The translations under genes and the position numbers were made by a program. The notes under the pieces are model-generated. The model made no database searches, had not been told where the DNA came from, and saw only the letters and a program-made list of their open reading frames with translations. Positions 1 to 9,098 of a stretch of DNA of 64,000 nucleotides are shown in pieces (the first letter of the stretch is position 1; the number at the start of each line of letters is the position of its first letter). This DNA comes from an uncultured Desulfobacterales bacterium. Lineage in GTDB: Bacteria; Desulfobacterota; Desulfobulbia; Desulfobulbales; Desulfocapsaceae. The stretch is from assembly GCA_937915545.1 (NCBI GenBank), contig CALGIJ010000019.1:434001-498000 (forward strand), given 5' to 3'.

Positions 1-1671
1 GATGACATTCATGCGGTCGGGGTCGAGGGACGGTTCCGGGGTGATGGTCACTTCCTCGAAGTACATGAGCCGCTGCAGGGCCTGGGTGCTCTGGCGGATG
101 GCCTTGGAGTCGAAGACGCCGCCCTCGGCAATGCGCAGTTCACGGCGGATGACGTTGTCGCGGGTGCGGGTGTTGCCCTTGATGGTGACACGGTCGATAT
201 AGACGAGGTTGCCTTTGCTGATATCGAGAGTGACGTCCATGCGGTCGCCGGAGGCAGACTTGGCGGTGATCGGCTTGATGGTGGCGAAGGCGTAGCCGAA
301 CTCGGAGTAGTGATCGTTTAAGGCGAGAATATTGTCGCGGATGATCTGGCGGCTGATATAGCGTTCACCGCGGATGGTCAGCAGATCGAGCAGCTTGCTC
401 TTGTCGCCGACGATGTCGCCGGTGATGTCCACCGTGCCGACGCGGAAACGCGGGCCCTCCTCGACGACGAATTTGACGTAGAGCCACTCTTCCTTCTGGG
501 TGATCTGCGGCTCGCCGACCTTGGCCTCGAGGAAGCCGGCATTGTTATAGAAGGCGGCGATGCGCTGTGCGTCCTGCTGGATCTTGCTCTGGTCGAGCAG
601 ACCGGCGTCGGTGAGCCAGGACATGAACCACTTCTCGCTGGTCTCGATCTCGTCGAGGATTTCGTCGCTCTTGAAGGTGACGTTCCCTTCGATGCTGATT
701 TCCTTGATAAAGATTTTTTTGCCCTCGTCGATGGCGAAGCGCACCACGGCGCCGCGGTCGTCGGGGTAGGTGATGGTCGAGGTGACCTTGCTGTTGTAGA
801 AACCCTTGGTCTTGTAGAGGTTCTTTATGGCCTCCTCGGCGGCGGTGACCTTGGCCGGGTTGAGGATGAAGTTTTCCTTGATGTTGGCAGCGGCCTTGAC
901 GTCCTCTTCCTTCAGTTCGGATACGCCTTCATAGACGACGGAACTGATCACCGGCTTCTCGACGACCCGGAAGACGACCTTCTTGCCCTGCGGGGTATCG
1001 CTGACGTCGATCTGCACATCATTGAAGAAGCCCATCTTGAAGATTTCCTTGAGATCGTTGCGCAGTCCGGTCTGGCTGTAGGGGTCGCCGACCTTGGTGG
1101 CGATCTTGCCGAGGATGGCGCCGGAGTCGATACGCTGGTTGCCCTCCGGGGCGATTGAGGCGACGAGGGCCTCCCGCGCCAGGCGGGCCGTGATCTCGCC
1201 CACCAGTTTTTCCAGGGCTTTGGGCAGATCGGCGGGGGAATCGGCGGTCTGGAAGAAGAAGCCGGGGGTCTCCGGGGCGAGGAGGTCGAAGAGCTTGATG
1301 TCGATGCTCAGCTTGTCGCCGATAGGGGTGAGCTGGCCGGTGACGAGGTTCTCGACCCCGGTCTTGGCGGCCAGCCCCTTCAAAGTAGCCGCTGGCGGCG
1401 GCCAGGCGGCGCGGTAATCGACCAGCGTTTCGGCTTCGCTGCGTTCGGTGAGTGTGATGACGCTTCCGGCGAGAGCGGCTTTGAGGGCGCGGTCGGCGGC
1501 CTGTGCGAGATCCTTTTGTGTCCCGGTGCCCTCGATTTTCAGGGGGAGGAAGGCGGTCTTGCCGGCGGCCGAGGCGATCTCTGTCCCCATGGAAAGGAGA
1601 GAGAGAACGAGCGCGGGGAAAAGCAGCAGGCGAAAGAAACGATGGCCAAGGGAAGTTCGCGAACCTGTCAT
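1..1671 (-). CDS. bamA: Outer membrane protein assembly factor BamA (C-terminus cut off by window edge)
   Basis: This is the N-terminal 557 codons of the Omp85-family insertase that folds beta-barrel proteins into the outer membrane; the barrel lies beyond base 1. The start ATG (complement 1669-1671) is followed by a basic, hydrophobic signal peptide ending near a SMGTEIASAAG cleavage region. An extra N-terminal domain of about 150 residues precedes a series of POTRA repeats, recognisable by segments such as GNQRIDSGAIL, VVEKPVISSVVYEG, EGNVTFKSDEIL and IKGNTRTRDNVIRREL. The frame is open to the edge. BamA is essential and works with lipoproteins such as BamD, whose gene is also in this window near 57 kb. 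It is divergent from comF. The identification is firm; the function of the N-terminal extra domain is unknown. Confidence 0.93.
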   Translation of the reverse strand, partial: MTGSRTSLGHRFFRLLLFPALVLSLLSMGTEIASAAGKTAFLPLKIEGTGTQKDLAQAADRALKAALAGSVITLTERSEAETLVDYRAAWPPPAATLKGLAAKTGVENLVTGQLTPIGDKLSIDIKLFDLLAPETPGFFFQTADSPADLPKALEKLVGEITARLAREALVASIAPEGNQRIDSGAILGKIATKVGDPYSQTGLRNDLKEIFKMGFFNDVQIDVSDTPQGKKVVFRVVEKPVISSVVYEGVSELKEEDVKAAANIKENFILNPAKVTAAEEAIKNLYKTKGFYNSKVTSTITYPDDRGAVVRFAIDEGKKIFIKEISIEGNVTFKSDEILDEIETSEKWFMSWLTDAGLLDQSKIQQDAQRIAAFYNNAGFLEAKVGEPQITQKEEWLYVKFVVEEGPRFRVGTVDITGDIVGDKSKLLDLLTIRGERYISRQIIRDNILALNDHYSEFGYAFATIKPITAKSASGDRMDVTLDISKGNLVYIDRVTIKGNTRTRDNVIRRELRIAEGGVFDSKAIRQSTQALQRLMYFEEVTITPEPSLDPDRMNVI

Positions 1672-1811
1672 GGGATACCTTGATGGGTGACCTTGCCGTC
1701 ACCGGAACAGGGATCTGCCCTGTCCGCGGGGGGCGGTCGAGGATGAAAAGGGTGGTACACGGCGGAGACGAACGGCGGCAAAATGGCCTGATCGGCCGGA
1801 AAACGCGGGTA

Positions 1812-1839
1812 TTATGCCATGTTTCTCGGCAATTGCAAA
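1812..1839 (-). promoter_or_regulatory. Candidate sigma-70 promoter for bamA
   Basis: On the minus strand TTGCAA (1834-1839) and CATAAT (1812-1817) are separated by 16 bases, a good match to -35 and -10 elements. It would give a leader of about 135 bases before bamA. An imperfect ACAGGG/CCCTGT inverted repeat lies in that leader. Predicted from sequence only. Confidence 0.45.
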
Positions 1840-1968
1840 GTCTAGGTGATGGGTCGTCAGAAAAATGTGGCAAAGCCCGGATATCCTGGGAGGCAGAAGA
1901 TTCCTTGCGCAACCGCCGGAGGTGGCGCGCCTTGCCATTTCTTCCCACCCCCCAGGAGGAGGAGAGCG

Positions 1969-2715
1969 ATGCCCTTATCCCCTTTTCTCACCGCCCTGTC
2001 GCGGCTGCTCTTTCCTCCCTTCTGCCCGGTTTGCCGGGAGCGTCTTGGCGGCGCCACCGCGGCGGCATTTCTCTGCCCTCGCTGCCAGTCATCAGTTTCT
2101 TGCCTCCGTCCTCCCCTGTGCAGGCTGTGCGGCATGGAACTGGCCGGGACAGGGGCGGGGGGGAGGCTTTGCGGGGAGTGCCTGGTCTGTCCCCCGCCCT
2201 TTCTCGTTGCCCGTTCCCTGCTGCGCTACGAGGGAGCCGTGGCCCTGCTCGTGCGGCGACTCAAGTATCACAGCGACACCTCGGTGCTTCCCGCCGTGGC
2301 GGCTTGCGCCGCCAAGGCCGATCTCGGGGAATTCGCCGACTGCGATGCTATCGTCCCCGTCCCGCTGCACCTCAGCCGGCATCGGCGGCGTGGCCTGAAC
2401 CAGGCTGCGCTGCTCGCCGCCCTGTTATTTCCGCAGCGCCAGCAGGATATCTGCTGCGATTACCTGCGGCGAGTGCGCGATACCCCGCCACAGACCTCTC
2501 TCGACGGTCGGCAGCGGCGCGGCAACCTGGCCGACGCTTTTGCCATGACAGAGGGGCGGCGCCTCAGCGGCTGTGTCTGCGTCGTCGATGACGTCTATAC
2601 CACCGGGGCCACCGCCTGCGCATGCGCCAACGCCCTGCTTGACCATGGCGTGGGCGCAGTCAAGGTTCTTACCTTGGCCAGGGTGGCTGCACCGGGAAGG
2701 GGGCGCTGGCGCTGA
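1969..2715 (+). CDS. comF: ComF-family phosphoribosyltransferase-like protein
   Basis: The 248-residue product has the ComF layout: an N-terminal zinc-ribbon-like segment with CPVC, CPRC and CRLC cysteine pairs, then a type I phosphoribosyltransferase fold ending in the PRPP-binding loop VVDDVYTTGATA. The middle part carries the family landmark RRRGLNQA. In naturally competent bacteria ComF helps internalised single-stranded DNA reach the recombination machinery; in others its role is unclear. I chose the ATG at 1969 because a strong AGGAGGAGAG ribosome binding site lies just before it; the frame stays open upstream but without family similarity. dprA, another DNA-uptake gene, is also in the window (35.6 kb). 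Confidence 0.88.
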   Translation: MPLSPFLTALSRLLFPPFCPVCRERLGGATAAAFLCPRCQSSVSCLRPPLCRLCGMELAGTGAGGRLCGECLVCPPPFLVARSLLRYEGAVALLVRRLKYHSDTSVLPAVAACAAKADLGEFADCDAIVPVPLHLSRHRRRGLNQAALLAALLFPQRQQDICCDYLRRVRDTPPQTSLDGRQRRGNLADAFAMTEGRRLSGCVCVVDDVYTTGATACACANALLDHGVGAVKVLTLARVAAPGRGRWR

Positions 2716-3367
2716 GAACGGAGAGGTCGGGTCTGGCTGGCCGAGGCGAGAACCTCCTCTTGACGAGCCTGTGTGTATGGTGGGCCGCAACGGGCCTGAG
2801 GGCTTGACTCCAGGGTGGAGGCGTTGAAATCCTTGCCGTAGCGTCGGAATTTTTATTGGTGGGGGAAAGGCCGCGAAATGACGGCATTAGGGCTGATTTG
2901 CAGCAAGAATATCGAGGGAAATAGAGTAATCTTCAAAAAAATAGAGTATGGTGGAGTAGGCTGTTTAGCTGAAATTGTGGATAACTCTGTTGACAGCTAC
3001 CTAAGGCGGCTATTTGTCGGTGGAAAAGGGGGGCGACGCTGAAACCCTGAAAAACCCTGAGCTGACGGGGGGCTCAGGGTGGCATCCCACAGAAAACGTG
3101 GCATCGCGGGGGGTGTTCATAACAAGGCGCGATCAATCTGAAATATTCCGTAACCGCCTTTGACGGCGAGAGCCAAGTGGAGTTAATTCCCGCCTTGTGA
3201 AAACGCGGCGGCTATCCGTCGTCGCCATGTCCTGATGATACCGAAGCACGGCTGCCGCACAGCCGCCAATAGAAGACGCCAGTGGTGTCAGGAGTTGGAG
3301 AAATCCTTCTCAACGGACATATTCGCTCTATTTTTGCATTTTTCTTGCAACGGGGGAAGGGGTTCCT
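2716..3367. other. Non-coding region upstream of dnaA with DnaA-box-like sites (candidate oriC)
   Basis: No convincing gene is present in these 652 bases. Reading the plus strand, TGTGGATAA at 2976-2984 is a perfect DnaA box (TTATCCACA on the other strand). Three 8-of-9 matches to TTWTNCACA have the same orientation: 3019-3027, 3114-3122 and 3196-3204. Just left of the perfect box is an A-rich stretch with two copies of AAATAGAGTA (2919-2928 and 2939-2948), 20 bases apart. A 9-bp inverted repeat (3054-3062 with 3072-3080) follows. This could be the replication origin or only an autoregulatory dnaA promoter. I did not compute GC skew, which would help decide. Confidence 0.5.
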
Positions 3368-4702
3368 ATGGTGTGGGAGAGGGTCAAGGGAAGCTTGCAG
3401 GAGAGGATGGAGGCTGGGGCCTATGCCTTGTGGATCGAGCCGATCGACTGTGTCGAGGTGAGGGATGACTGCCTTCTTCTCGCCTGTCCCGATCGGTATT
3501 TCGGGGCCTATGTCAAGCAGAACTATCTCGAGACGATCACCGCCGGGCTTTCCCGCGAGGGACTCGGCCACCTGCGTGTGAGCTTTTGTGAGAAGCAGTC
3601 CGCAAAACCCTGCCCCCTCCCGGCGAAAAAGGGCGGCGGTACCCCCCAGCGTCTGCCGCACATTCCCGATAACACTTCGAAAAGCCGCTCGCTGCACCCC
3701 CGTTACACCTTCGATGAGTTCATGGTCGGGGAATGCAATATCCTCGCCGAGTCGGCCTGTCGCTCCATGGTCAATATGGACGGGCTGGTTGGACCCTGTC
3801 TTTATATCAACAGCGACACCGGCCTGGGCAAGAGCCACCTCACCCACGCCGTGGCCCACCAGATCTTCGCCGAGTCGCCGATGACCCGGCTGCACTATCT
3901 CACCGCCAAGCAGTTCTCCGCCGAGATGGTGCGCGGTATCCAGCACAATTCCATGGACGACTTCAAGCGCAAGTACCAGGATAACTGCGACATCCTCCTG
4001 GTGGAGGACGTGCATACCCTGACCGGCAAGAAGAAGACCCAGGAAGAGCTCAACGACGTCCTCGATATCCTGATCAAAGGCGGTAAGCGGGTCATCCTCA
4101 CCGCCAACCGCGCGCCGCGCGACCTGGTCGGCATCGATGAGGAATTCAAGTCGCGCATGACCTCGGGCCTGGTGACGGCGATCAAGCCGCCGGACATCAA
4201 CACCCGCATGCGCATTGTCGAGAAGAAGGCCCGGGGCAGCAACCTGCCCCTCAGCGAGGAACTGATCGGCTACCTGGCCAACAATGTCCGCGGTGATATC
4301 CGCAAGATCGAGTCGGCCCTGATCGCCGTGCGTGCCAGGTCATGCCTGCAGGGCGGCCATGTCGACCTCGACCTCGTGCGCGAGGTGGTGGCCTCGGTGG
4401 TTGGCGTAAGCCAGATGCTTTCGGCGGCGACCATCGCCGAGCTGGTCTCGGGGCAGTTCCGCGTCAGCCTCGAGGACCTGCGCTCGCGCAGCCGCAAGCG
4501 CGCCGTGGCTTTCCCCCGCCAGGTGGCGATGTACCTGGCCCGCAAATATACCGAAGAGTCGCTGGTCGATATAGGAAGGACCTTCAACCGCGACCACTCC
4601 ACCGTTCTCCATGCCATCAAATCGGTGGGCAGCCAGGTGCTCCGCGATGCCTCGATCTCGGCCCAGGTGGAGATCCTCGCCGGCAAGGTCAAGCAGCTCT
4701 AG
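3368..4702 (+). CDS. dnaA: Chromosomal replication initiator protein DnaA
   Basis: The 444-residue protein has the four-domain DnaA layout: an N-terminal helical domain (residues about 1-80), a short linker, an AAA+ ATPase domain (about 115-330) and a C-terminal DNA-binding domain with the signature RDHSTVLHAI. It binds DnaA boxes and opens the origin. Some motifs are unusual: the P-loop reads SDTGLGKS where most DnaA proteins have GGVGLGKT, Walker B reads LLVEDVH instead of LLIDDI, and the signature helix is one residue shorter (FNRDHST instead of FGGRDHTT). The start ATG follows GGGGGAAGGGG at good spacing. Several Desulfobacterota carry two dnaA genes, so this may be one of two; the DnaA-box-like sites just upstream fit a role at the origin. 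Confidence 0.93.
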   Translation: MVWERVKGSLQERMEAGAYALWIEPIDCVEVRDDCLLLACPDRYFGAYVKQNYLETITAGLSREGLGHLRVSFCEKQSAKPCPLPAKKGGGTPQRLPHIPDNTSKSRSLHPRYTFDEFMVGECNILAESACRSMVNMDGLVGPCLYINSDTGLGKSHLTHAVAHQIFAESPMTRLHYLTAKQFSAEMVRGIQHNSMDDFKRKYQDNCDILLVEDVHTLTGKKKTQEELNDVLDILIKGGKRVILTANRAPRDLVGIDEEFKSRMTSGLVTAIKPPDINTRMRIVEKKARGSNLPLSEELIGYLANNVRGDIRKIESALIAVRARSCLQGGHVDLDLVREVVASVVGVSQMLSAATIAELVSGQFRVSLEDLRSRSRKRAVAFPRQVAMYLARKYTEESLVDIGRTFNRDHSTVLHAIKSVGSQVLRDASISAQVEILAGKVKQL

Positions 4703-4732
4703 GCCCTGCAGCAGCCGCTTTCTTGCCAATTC

Positions 4733-4760
4733 CCAGCCGCAGGACTCTTCCTGCGGCTGG
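4733..4760. terminator. Bidirectional hairpin between dnaA and hemG
   Basis: A perfect 12-bp inverted repeat (4733-4744 with 4749-4760) with a CTCT loop sits between the convergent dnaA and protoporphyrinogen oxidase genes. There is no long T-run, so it may be a weak terminator or act with Rho. Confidence 0.6.
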
Positions 4761-4819
4761 TTGCCGAGCATGCCGCCCTCCCCTCGCGGATGAGAGCGGC
4801 AATCATTCAGTAGATTCTC

Positions 4820-6223
4820 TTAAAAATATATGGCCTTGACCTCAGGGTTGGCATTGTCCTTGTCGGCGCCGCCGGCAATGGCCTCGGCCACCTGGCAGGC
4901 ATGCTTGACCATGTCGTTGATGCCGATGCCGTCCCAGCCGAAGCCGCACAGGTGCAGCCGGCGGTTGCCGGCGAGAGCGCCGTCACGCCACTGGCGCAGC
5001 CGCGGGTAGTGTCGTTCCAGCTGGGGGATGCCGCCCTCAGGGCGCAGCACGGTGCGGTAGGCCGGCCGGCGCGGCAGGTGGAGGATGGCGGCGACGTCGG
5101 CAAGGGCTCTTGCGGCGAGGGTGTCGTCATCCAGTTCGAGACGCTCGGGGTGGCGGCGCCCTCCCACCAGGACTTCGATGACCCTGTGCCCGGCGGGTGC
5201 ACGTCCCGGGAACATATTGGAAGTGAACAGGGCGCCCAAGGCAAAGCGCTGTTCCACTTCCGGGGCGAGATAGCCGAAGCCGGGGGGCAGGGTGACGGTG
5301 TCGGGGAAGCCGAGGACCACCGAGGCCAGCCAGGCACAGTCCACCTGGCTGAGGGGCAGATCATCGTAGAGCGGACCGAGCAGCTGCAGGGCGGTGTTGA
5401 TCGGCGTGGCCAGCACGAGGTAGGTGGCGGTGAAGGGCCCGCGGTCGGTGTCGAGGCGCCAGCCCCCGCTGGTTCTGGTGATGCGGGAGACGGTAGTGCC
5501 GAGGAAGAGGTCCTGACCCTCGCTGAGCTTTTCACCGAGCTTTTGCGGGAGGCGTGTCATGCCGTCGGCAAAGCTGGTCATCGCCGGCATGGCCAGGGCG
5601 GCGCCGTTGCCCCGTTCCTTTCTCCTGGCACGCAGGCGGGCGAAGAGGCCGCGCAGCACCGAACCGTACTGTTGTTCGAGGAGTCGCACCCCGGGCATGA
5701 CGCTGTCGATGGTCAGCCGGTCGAAGTCGCCGGCGTAGGTGCCGGTGTAGACCGCGTCGACATAGGGCAAGAGGGCCGGCCCGAAGCGGTGCTGTACCCA
5801 TTTAGCCACCGTCGGTTCCCCCTCCAGTGGCGGCTGCCACAGCTCGGCCAGCACCCGCAGCTTGGCCCGCCAGGGAATGAGCGGGGCGCGGAGGATCTTG
5901 CCGGGAGTCTGCGGGATGAGGTTGAGGCGGTCGTGGAGGAGCACGTATCTGACGAATTCCTTGAGCGGGGCGGAAACGACTTCGCGGTCGAGTCCGGTCT
6001 CGGCGAGGATGGCGCGGCTCTCGGCACAGTTGTCGAGAAAGCCGTGTGGGCCGATTTCGCTGAGGTAGCCCCCGTCGCGATGGGTGGCGATGACCCCGCC
6101 TGTGCGCCTGCTTTTCTCGATGACGGCGAAGCTCAGGCCGGGACGCCGCAGGCGCAGCTTGTGGGCGACCACCAGACCGGAGAGGCCACCGCCGACGATA
6201 AGGGTATGGAAGTGGGTGTTCAT
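4820..6223 (-). CDS. Protoporphyrinogen oxidase (HemY/HemG-type flavoprotein)
   Basis: The 467-residue protein is an FAD-dependent amine-oxidase-fold enzyme that oxidises protoporphyrinogen IX to protoporphyrin IX, the penultimate heme step. The N-terminal dinucleotide-binding motif is IVGGGLSGLVVAHKL, followed by the glutamate and RTGG segment of this family; the C-terminal FAD-contact region reads NRRLHLCGFGWDGIGINDM. Length fits the family (450-480). The ATG at 6223 was chosen because it starts directly before the nucleotide-binding strand; it overlaps the stop of the upstream phosphoesterase by four bases (ATGA), indicating translational coupling. Heme is needed here for cytochromes. hemL, another tetrapyrrole gene, lies at 59.2 kb. 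Confidence 0.9.
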   Translation of the reverse strand: MNTHFHTLIVGGGLSGLVVAHKLRLRRPGLSFAVIEKSRRTGGVIATHRDGGYLSEIGPHGFLDNCAESRAILAETGLDREVVSAPLKEFVRYVLLHDRLNLIPQTPGKILRAPLIPWRAKLRVLAELWQPPLEGEPTVAKWVQHRFGPALLPYVDAVYTGTYAGDFDRLTIDSVMPGVRLLEQQYGSVLRGLFARLRARRKERGNGAALAMPAMTSFADGMTRLPQKLGEKLSEGQDLFLGTTVSRITRTSGGWRLDTDRGPFTATYLVLATPINTALQLLGPLYDDLPLSQVDCAWLASVVLGFPDTVTLPPGFGYLAPEVEQRFALGALFTSNMFPGRAPAGHRVIEVLVGGRRHPERLELDDDTLAARALADVAAILHLPRRPAYRTVLRPEGGIPQLERHYPRLRQWRDGALAGNRRLHLCGFGWDGIGINDMVKHACQVAEAIAGGADKDNANPEVKAIYF

Positions 6224-6903
6224 GAGAGCGTGGGTGTCAATGTGACGTTGCTGACGGTGACCGACATATGGTGGCCGTCGACCAATGCGCCAGGGTTGTA
6301 AATGGGGGTCTTGCCGATATGGTCGATGCCCCTGGCCTCGTGGATATGCCCGGTGATGCACAGTTCTGGCTGGTAGCGCTCGATGATGGTGCGCACCGCG
6401 CTGGAGCCGACGTGGCGACCGTTGTGCAGCCTGTCGACCAGGGTACCGCGGGGTGGGGCGTGGCTGACCAGGATCAGCGGGATGTGGTGCCGGTAGAGCG
6501 GTTCGGCGAGCTCGATGAACTCCCGGCCCTGCTCCATGGCACGGGTGGCGATGGCCAGGAGTTCCTCTTCATCGAACTCGGACGGAGTGTTGAAGGGGGT
6601 TGGGTTGGCACCGCCGAGCCCCACCAGACAGACCTCGCCGCCCACCATGCGCGCCTGGCCATGCAGGTTGATGTCGAGGTCCTGCAGGTAGCCGTCGACC
6701 TCGGGCCGGTCGAAGTTGCCGAATTGAGCGAGGAGCCGGGGATTGTGGACGAGGATGGCGTCGAGCACCGTGCGCGCCTCGGCCCGGCCGCCGCGATTGC
6801 TGAGATCGCCGTTGGCGAGAACGAGGTCGGCCGTCTTGATGCCGGGGATGGCGGCAAGCCCCCCGGTGGCCATGTGAATGTCGCCGAAGGCGATGATGTG
6901 CAT
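6220..6903 (-). CDS. Calcineurin-like metallophosphoesterase
   Basis: The 227-residue protein carries the ordered metal-binding motifs of this superfamily: FGDIH near the start, LANGDLSNRGG, GNFDR in the position of the usual GNHD, VSHAPP and the final GHIHEARG. Two metal ions would be held by these Asp, His and Asn residues to hydrolyse a phosphoester; the substrate cannot be told. The Phe in place of His in GNFD is a change in a residue normally involved in catalysis. I chose the ATG at 6903 since the upstream in-frame region has no similarity to the fold. It is coupled to the protoporphyrinogen oxidase gene by a four-base overlap, but no functional link is obvious. Confidence 0.85.
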   Translation of the reverse strand: MHIIAFGDIHMATGGLAAIPGIKTADLVLANGDLSNRGGRAEARTVLDAILVHNPRLLAQFGNFDRPEVDGYLQDLDINLHGQARMVGGEVCLVGLGGANPTPFNTPSEFDEEELLAIATRAMEQGREFIELAEPLYRHHIPLILVSHAPPRGTLVDRLHNGRHVGSSAVRTIIERYQPELCITGHIHEARGIDHIGKTPIYNPGALVDGHHMSVTVSNVTLTPTLS

Positions 6904-6950
6904 GGGTTTTTGCCCTCGTTGACGGCCGCCGCGGCGAGGCCGCAGATCAC

Positions 6951-6978
6951 TTGACAGCGTGACTTCGATGCTTACCAT
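6951..6978 (+). promoter_or_regulatory. Candidate promoter for htpG
   Basis: TTGACA (6951-6956) and TACCAT (6973-6978) are 16 bases apart, giving a leader of roughly 75 bases before htpG. I could not recognise a sigma-32 type heat-shock promoter. The region overlaps the upstream side of the divergent phosphoesterase gene. Confidence 0.4.
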
Positions 6979-7060
6979 TTTGGCCGAATTTCCGGAAAAA
7001 ATCAATGGAAAGAGGCCTCAAGCCCGCTTTCCCTCCGTACTACTCCGCAAGAGGTGAATC

Positions 7061-8944
7061 ATGACCGCCAAGACCACGACCCACGAATTCCAGGCAGAAA
7101 CCAAGAAGCTTCTCGATATCGTCATCAACTCGCTCTATACCGAGCGCGATGTCTTCGTCCGCGAGCTCATCTCCAACGCCGCCGACGCGCTGGAAAAATT
7201 CCGCCACGAAAGCCTCACCGCCGGCGACGACGTCTTCGACGGGCATCTGCCGCTGGAGATCACTGTCGAACTCGACGACAAGAACAATACCCTGACCATC
7301 GCCGACAGCGGTATCGGCATGACGCGCAGCGAGCTCGAGCACAACCTCGGCACCATCGCCCACTCCGGTTCGAACACCTTCCTCACTCAGCTGGCCGAGG
7401 CGGCGAAGAAGGACGTCAATCTCATCGGCCAGTTCGGCGTCGGCTTCTACTCGGCCTTCATGGCCGGCAACGTGGTGCGGGTGCAGAGCCGCTCCTGGGA
7501 TAAGAGCGAAGGCCACGAGTGGCGCTCCGACGGCACCGGGTCCTACACCATCACCGAAATGCCCGGCCTGCGCCGTGGCACGAAGATCATCGTCGAGCTC
7601 AAGGAGGACGCCAAGGAGTACGTGGAGAAGTGGAAGATCGAGTCGATCATCAAGCGCTACTCGGCCTTCGTTTCCTTCCCCATAAAGCTCGACGGCGAGG
7701 TGGTCAATACCGTCCAAGCCCTGTGGACAAGGAGCAAGAGCGACATCAAGGAGGAGGAATACGTCGAGTTCTACAAGTTCATCGGCAACGCCGCCGCCGA
7801 ACCCATGTATCGCCTGCACTTCTCCGCCGACGCCCCCCTGGCCATCAACGCCCTGCTCTTCGTGCCCACCGAGAACTTCGAGGTCTTCGGCTTCGGCAAG
7901 GTCGAGCCCGGTGTCAACCTCTACTGCCAGCGCATCCTCATCGACCAGCACTCGAAGAACATCCTTCCCGAGTGGCTGCGTTTCCTCAAGGGCGTGGTGG
8001 ACAGCGAGGACCTGCCGCTCAATATCTCCCGCCAGGCCCTGCAGGACAACGCCCTGGTCGGCAAGCTGCGCAAAGTCATCACCAAGCGCTTCCTCAAACA
8101 TCTCGAGGAGGAAGCCAAGAACGACGCCGAGAAGTACGGGAAGTTCTGGTCGACCTTCGGCATCTACCTCAAGGAAGGGGTGACCACCGACTACGAGTAC
8201 CAGAAGGATCTCGGCAAGCTGCTGCGCTTCGAGTCCTCCAAGTCCGAGGCCGGCAAGCCTATCGCCCTCGCCGACTACCTGCTGCGTATGAGCCCCGAGC
8301 AAAACGAGATCTATTATATCAACGGGGCCTCGCGGGCGGCCATCGAGGCCGGGCCCTATGTGGAGATGTTCCGCAAGAAGGACATCGAGATCCTCTACAC
8401 CCTCGAGCCCATCGACGACTTCGTCCTCAGTCACCTCGGCGAGTTCGAGGGCAAGAAGCTGGTGTCCGCCGATCGCGCCGACCTGGCTCTGGCCAAGGAT
8501 GGTGAGGATGCCGCAACGCCGGCGGAAAGTGCCGAGGAGGGCCGCCTCGACAAGGATACCCTGGCCTCGCTCACCGAGTGGATGAAGACGGTTCTCGAAG
8601 CGAGCATTTCCGAGGTGGTGGTCTCGAAACGGCTGGTGGACGCCCCGGCAATGATCGTCACCGCCGACGGCTACATGACCTCGTCGATGGAACGGGTGCT
8701 CGCCGCCGGGCGCAAGGAGCACGGCCTGCCCGGCCTGGGGGAATCGAAGAAGAAAATGGAGATCAACCCCGGCAATCCCCTTATCAAAAAGCTCGCCGAG
8801 CTGCGCAACAGCGATGCGGAGTTCGCCGCCGAGGTGGCGCGGCAGATCCACGACAACGCTATGATCCAGGCCGGGCTGGTGGTCGACCCCCTGGCCATGG
8901 TGGAGCGCAACTACCGTATTCTCGGCCGCGTCGTCGCCGCCTGA
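7061..8944 (+). CDS. htpG: Molecular chaperone HtpG (bacterial Hsp90)
   Basis: The 627-residue product is a full-length Hsp90. It starts with the GHKL ATPase domain: FVRELISNAADALEK, the nucleotide-binding DSGIGMT loop and GQFGVGFYSAF. The middle domain contains FVPTENFEVFGF, LYCQRILID and LPLNISRQALQ, including the catalytic Arg region, and the C-terminal dimerisation domain holds SMERVLAA. As in other bacteria there is no charged linker or C-terminal MEEVD. It acts in the cytoplasm as a dimer that remodels client proteins in ATP-driven cycles. The ATG follows AAGAGGTGAATC. A GC-rich hairpin after the stop suggests that htpG is transcribed as its own unit. Confidence 0.97.
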   Translation: MTAKTTTHEFQAETKKLLDIVINSLYTERDVFVRELISNAADALEKFRHESLTAGDDVFDGHLPLEITVELDDKNNTLTIADSGIGMTRSELEHNLGTIAHSGSNTFLTQLAEAAKKDVNLIGQFGVGFYSAFMAGNVVRVQSRSWDKSEGHEWRSDGTGSYTITEMPGLRRGTKIIVELKEDAKEYVEKWKIESIIKRYSAFVSFPIKLDGEVVNTVQALWTRSKSDIKEEEYVEFYKFIGNAAAEPMYRLHFSADAPLAINALLFVPTENFEVFGFGKVEPGVNLYCQRILIDQHSKNILPEWLRFLKGVVDSEDLPLNISRQALQDNALVGKLRKVITKRFLKHLEEEAKNDAEKYGKFWSTFGIYLKEGVTTDYEYQKDLGKLLRFESSKSEAGKPIALADYLLRMSPEQNEIYYINGASRAAIEAGPYVEMFRKKDIEILYTLEPIDDFVLSHLGEFEGKKLVSADRADLALAKDGEDAATPAESAEEGRLDKDTLASLTEWMKTVLEASISEVVVSKRLVDAPAMIVTADGYMTSSMERVLAAGRKEHGLPGLGESKKKMEINPGNPLIKKLAELRNSDAEFAAEVARQIHDNAMIQAGLVVDPLAMVERNYRILGRVVAA

Positions 8945-8952
8945 TGAGGAGC

Positions 8953-8978
8953 TGCGGCGCCGTCCCAGCGGCGCCGCA
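8953..8978 (+). terminator. GC-rich hairpin after htpG
   Basis: A 10-bp perfect inverted repeat (8953-8962 with 8969-8978) with a six-base loop lies just after the htpG stop and is followed by only TTTCC. Likely a terminator with a short U-tract. Confidence 0.55.
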
Positions 8979-9098
8979 TTTCCATGGCGGATCGGCCCGT
9001 TGCCGAGTTATTCGTTGAAAAAATAAGGCCCAGCGGCTATAGAGGGGGGAAATCTCCGCCCTCCGGTGGGGCCCCTTCATCCTGTGGAGACCTCCTTT

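Noticed and set aside
1019..1948. A 309-codon minus-strand open frame, and several long frames opposite known genes (4901-6301 plus, 7040-8851 minus, 22152-24293 minus, 33772-35595 minus)
   Set aside because: They lie in other frames of clear genes (bamA, protoporphyrinogen oxidase, htpG, metG, rpoD) and encode Arg/Pro/Ala- or Leu/Val-biased sequence without family motifs; long chance frames are expected at this GC content.
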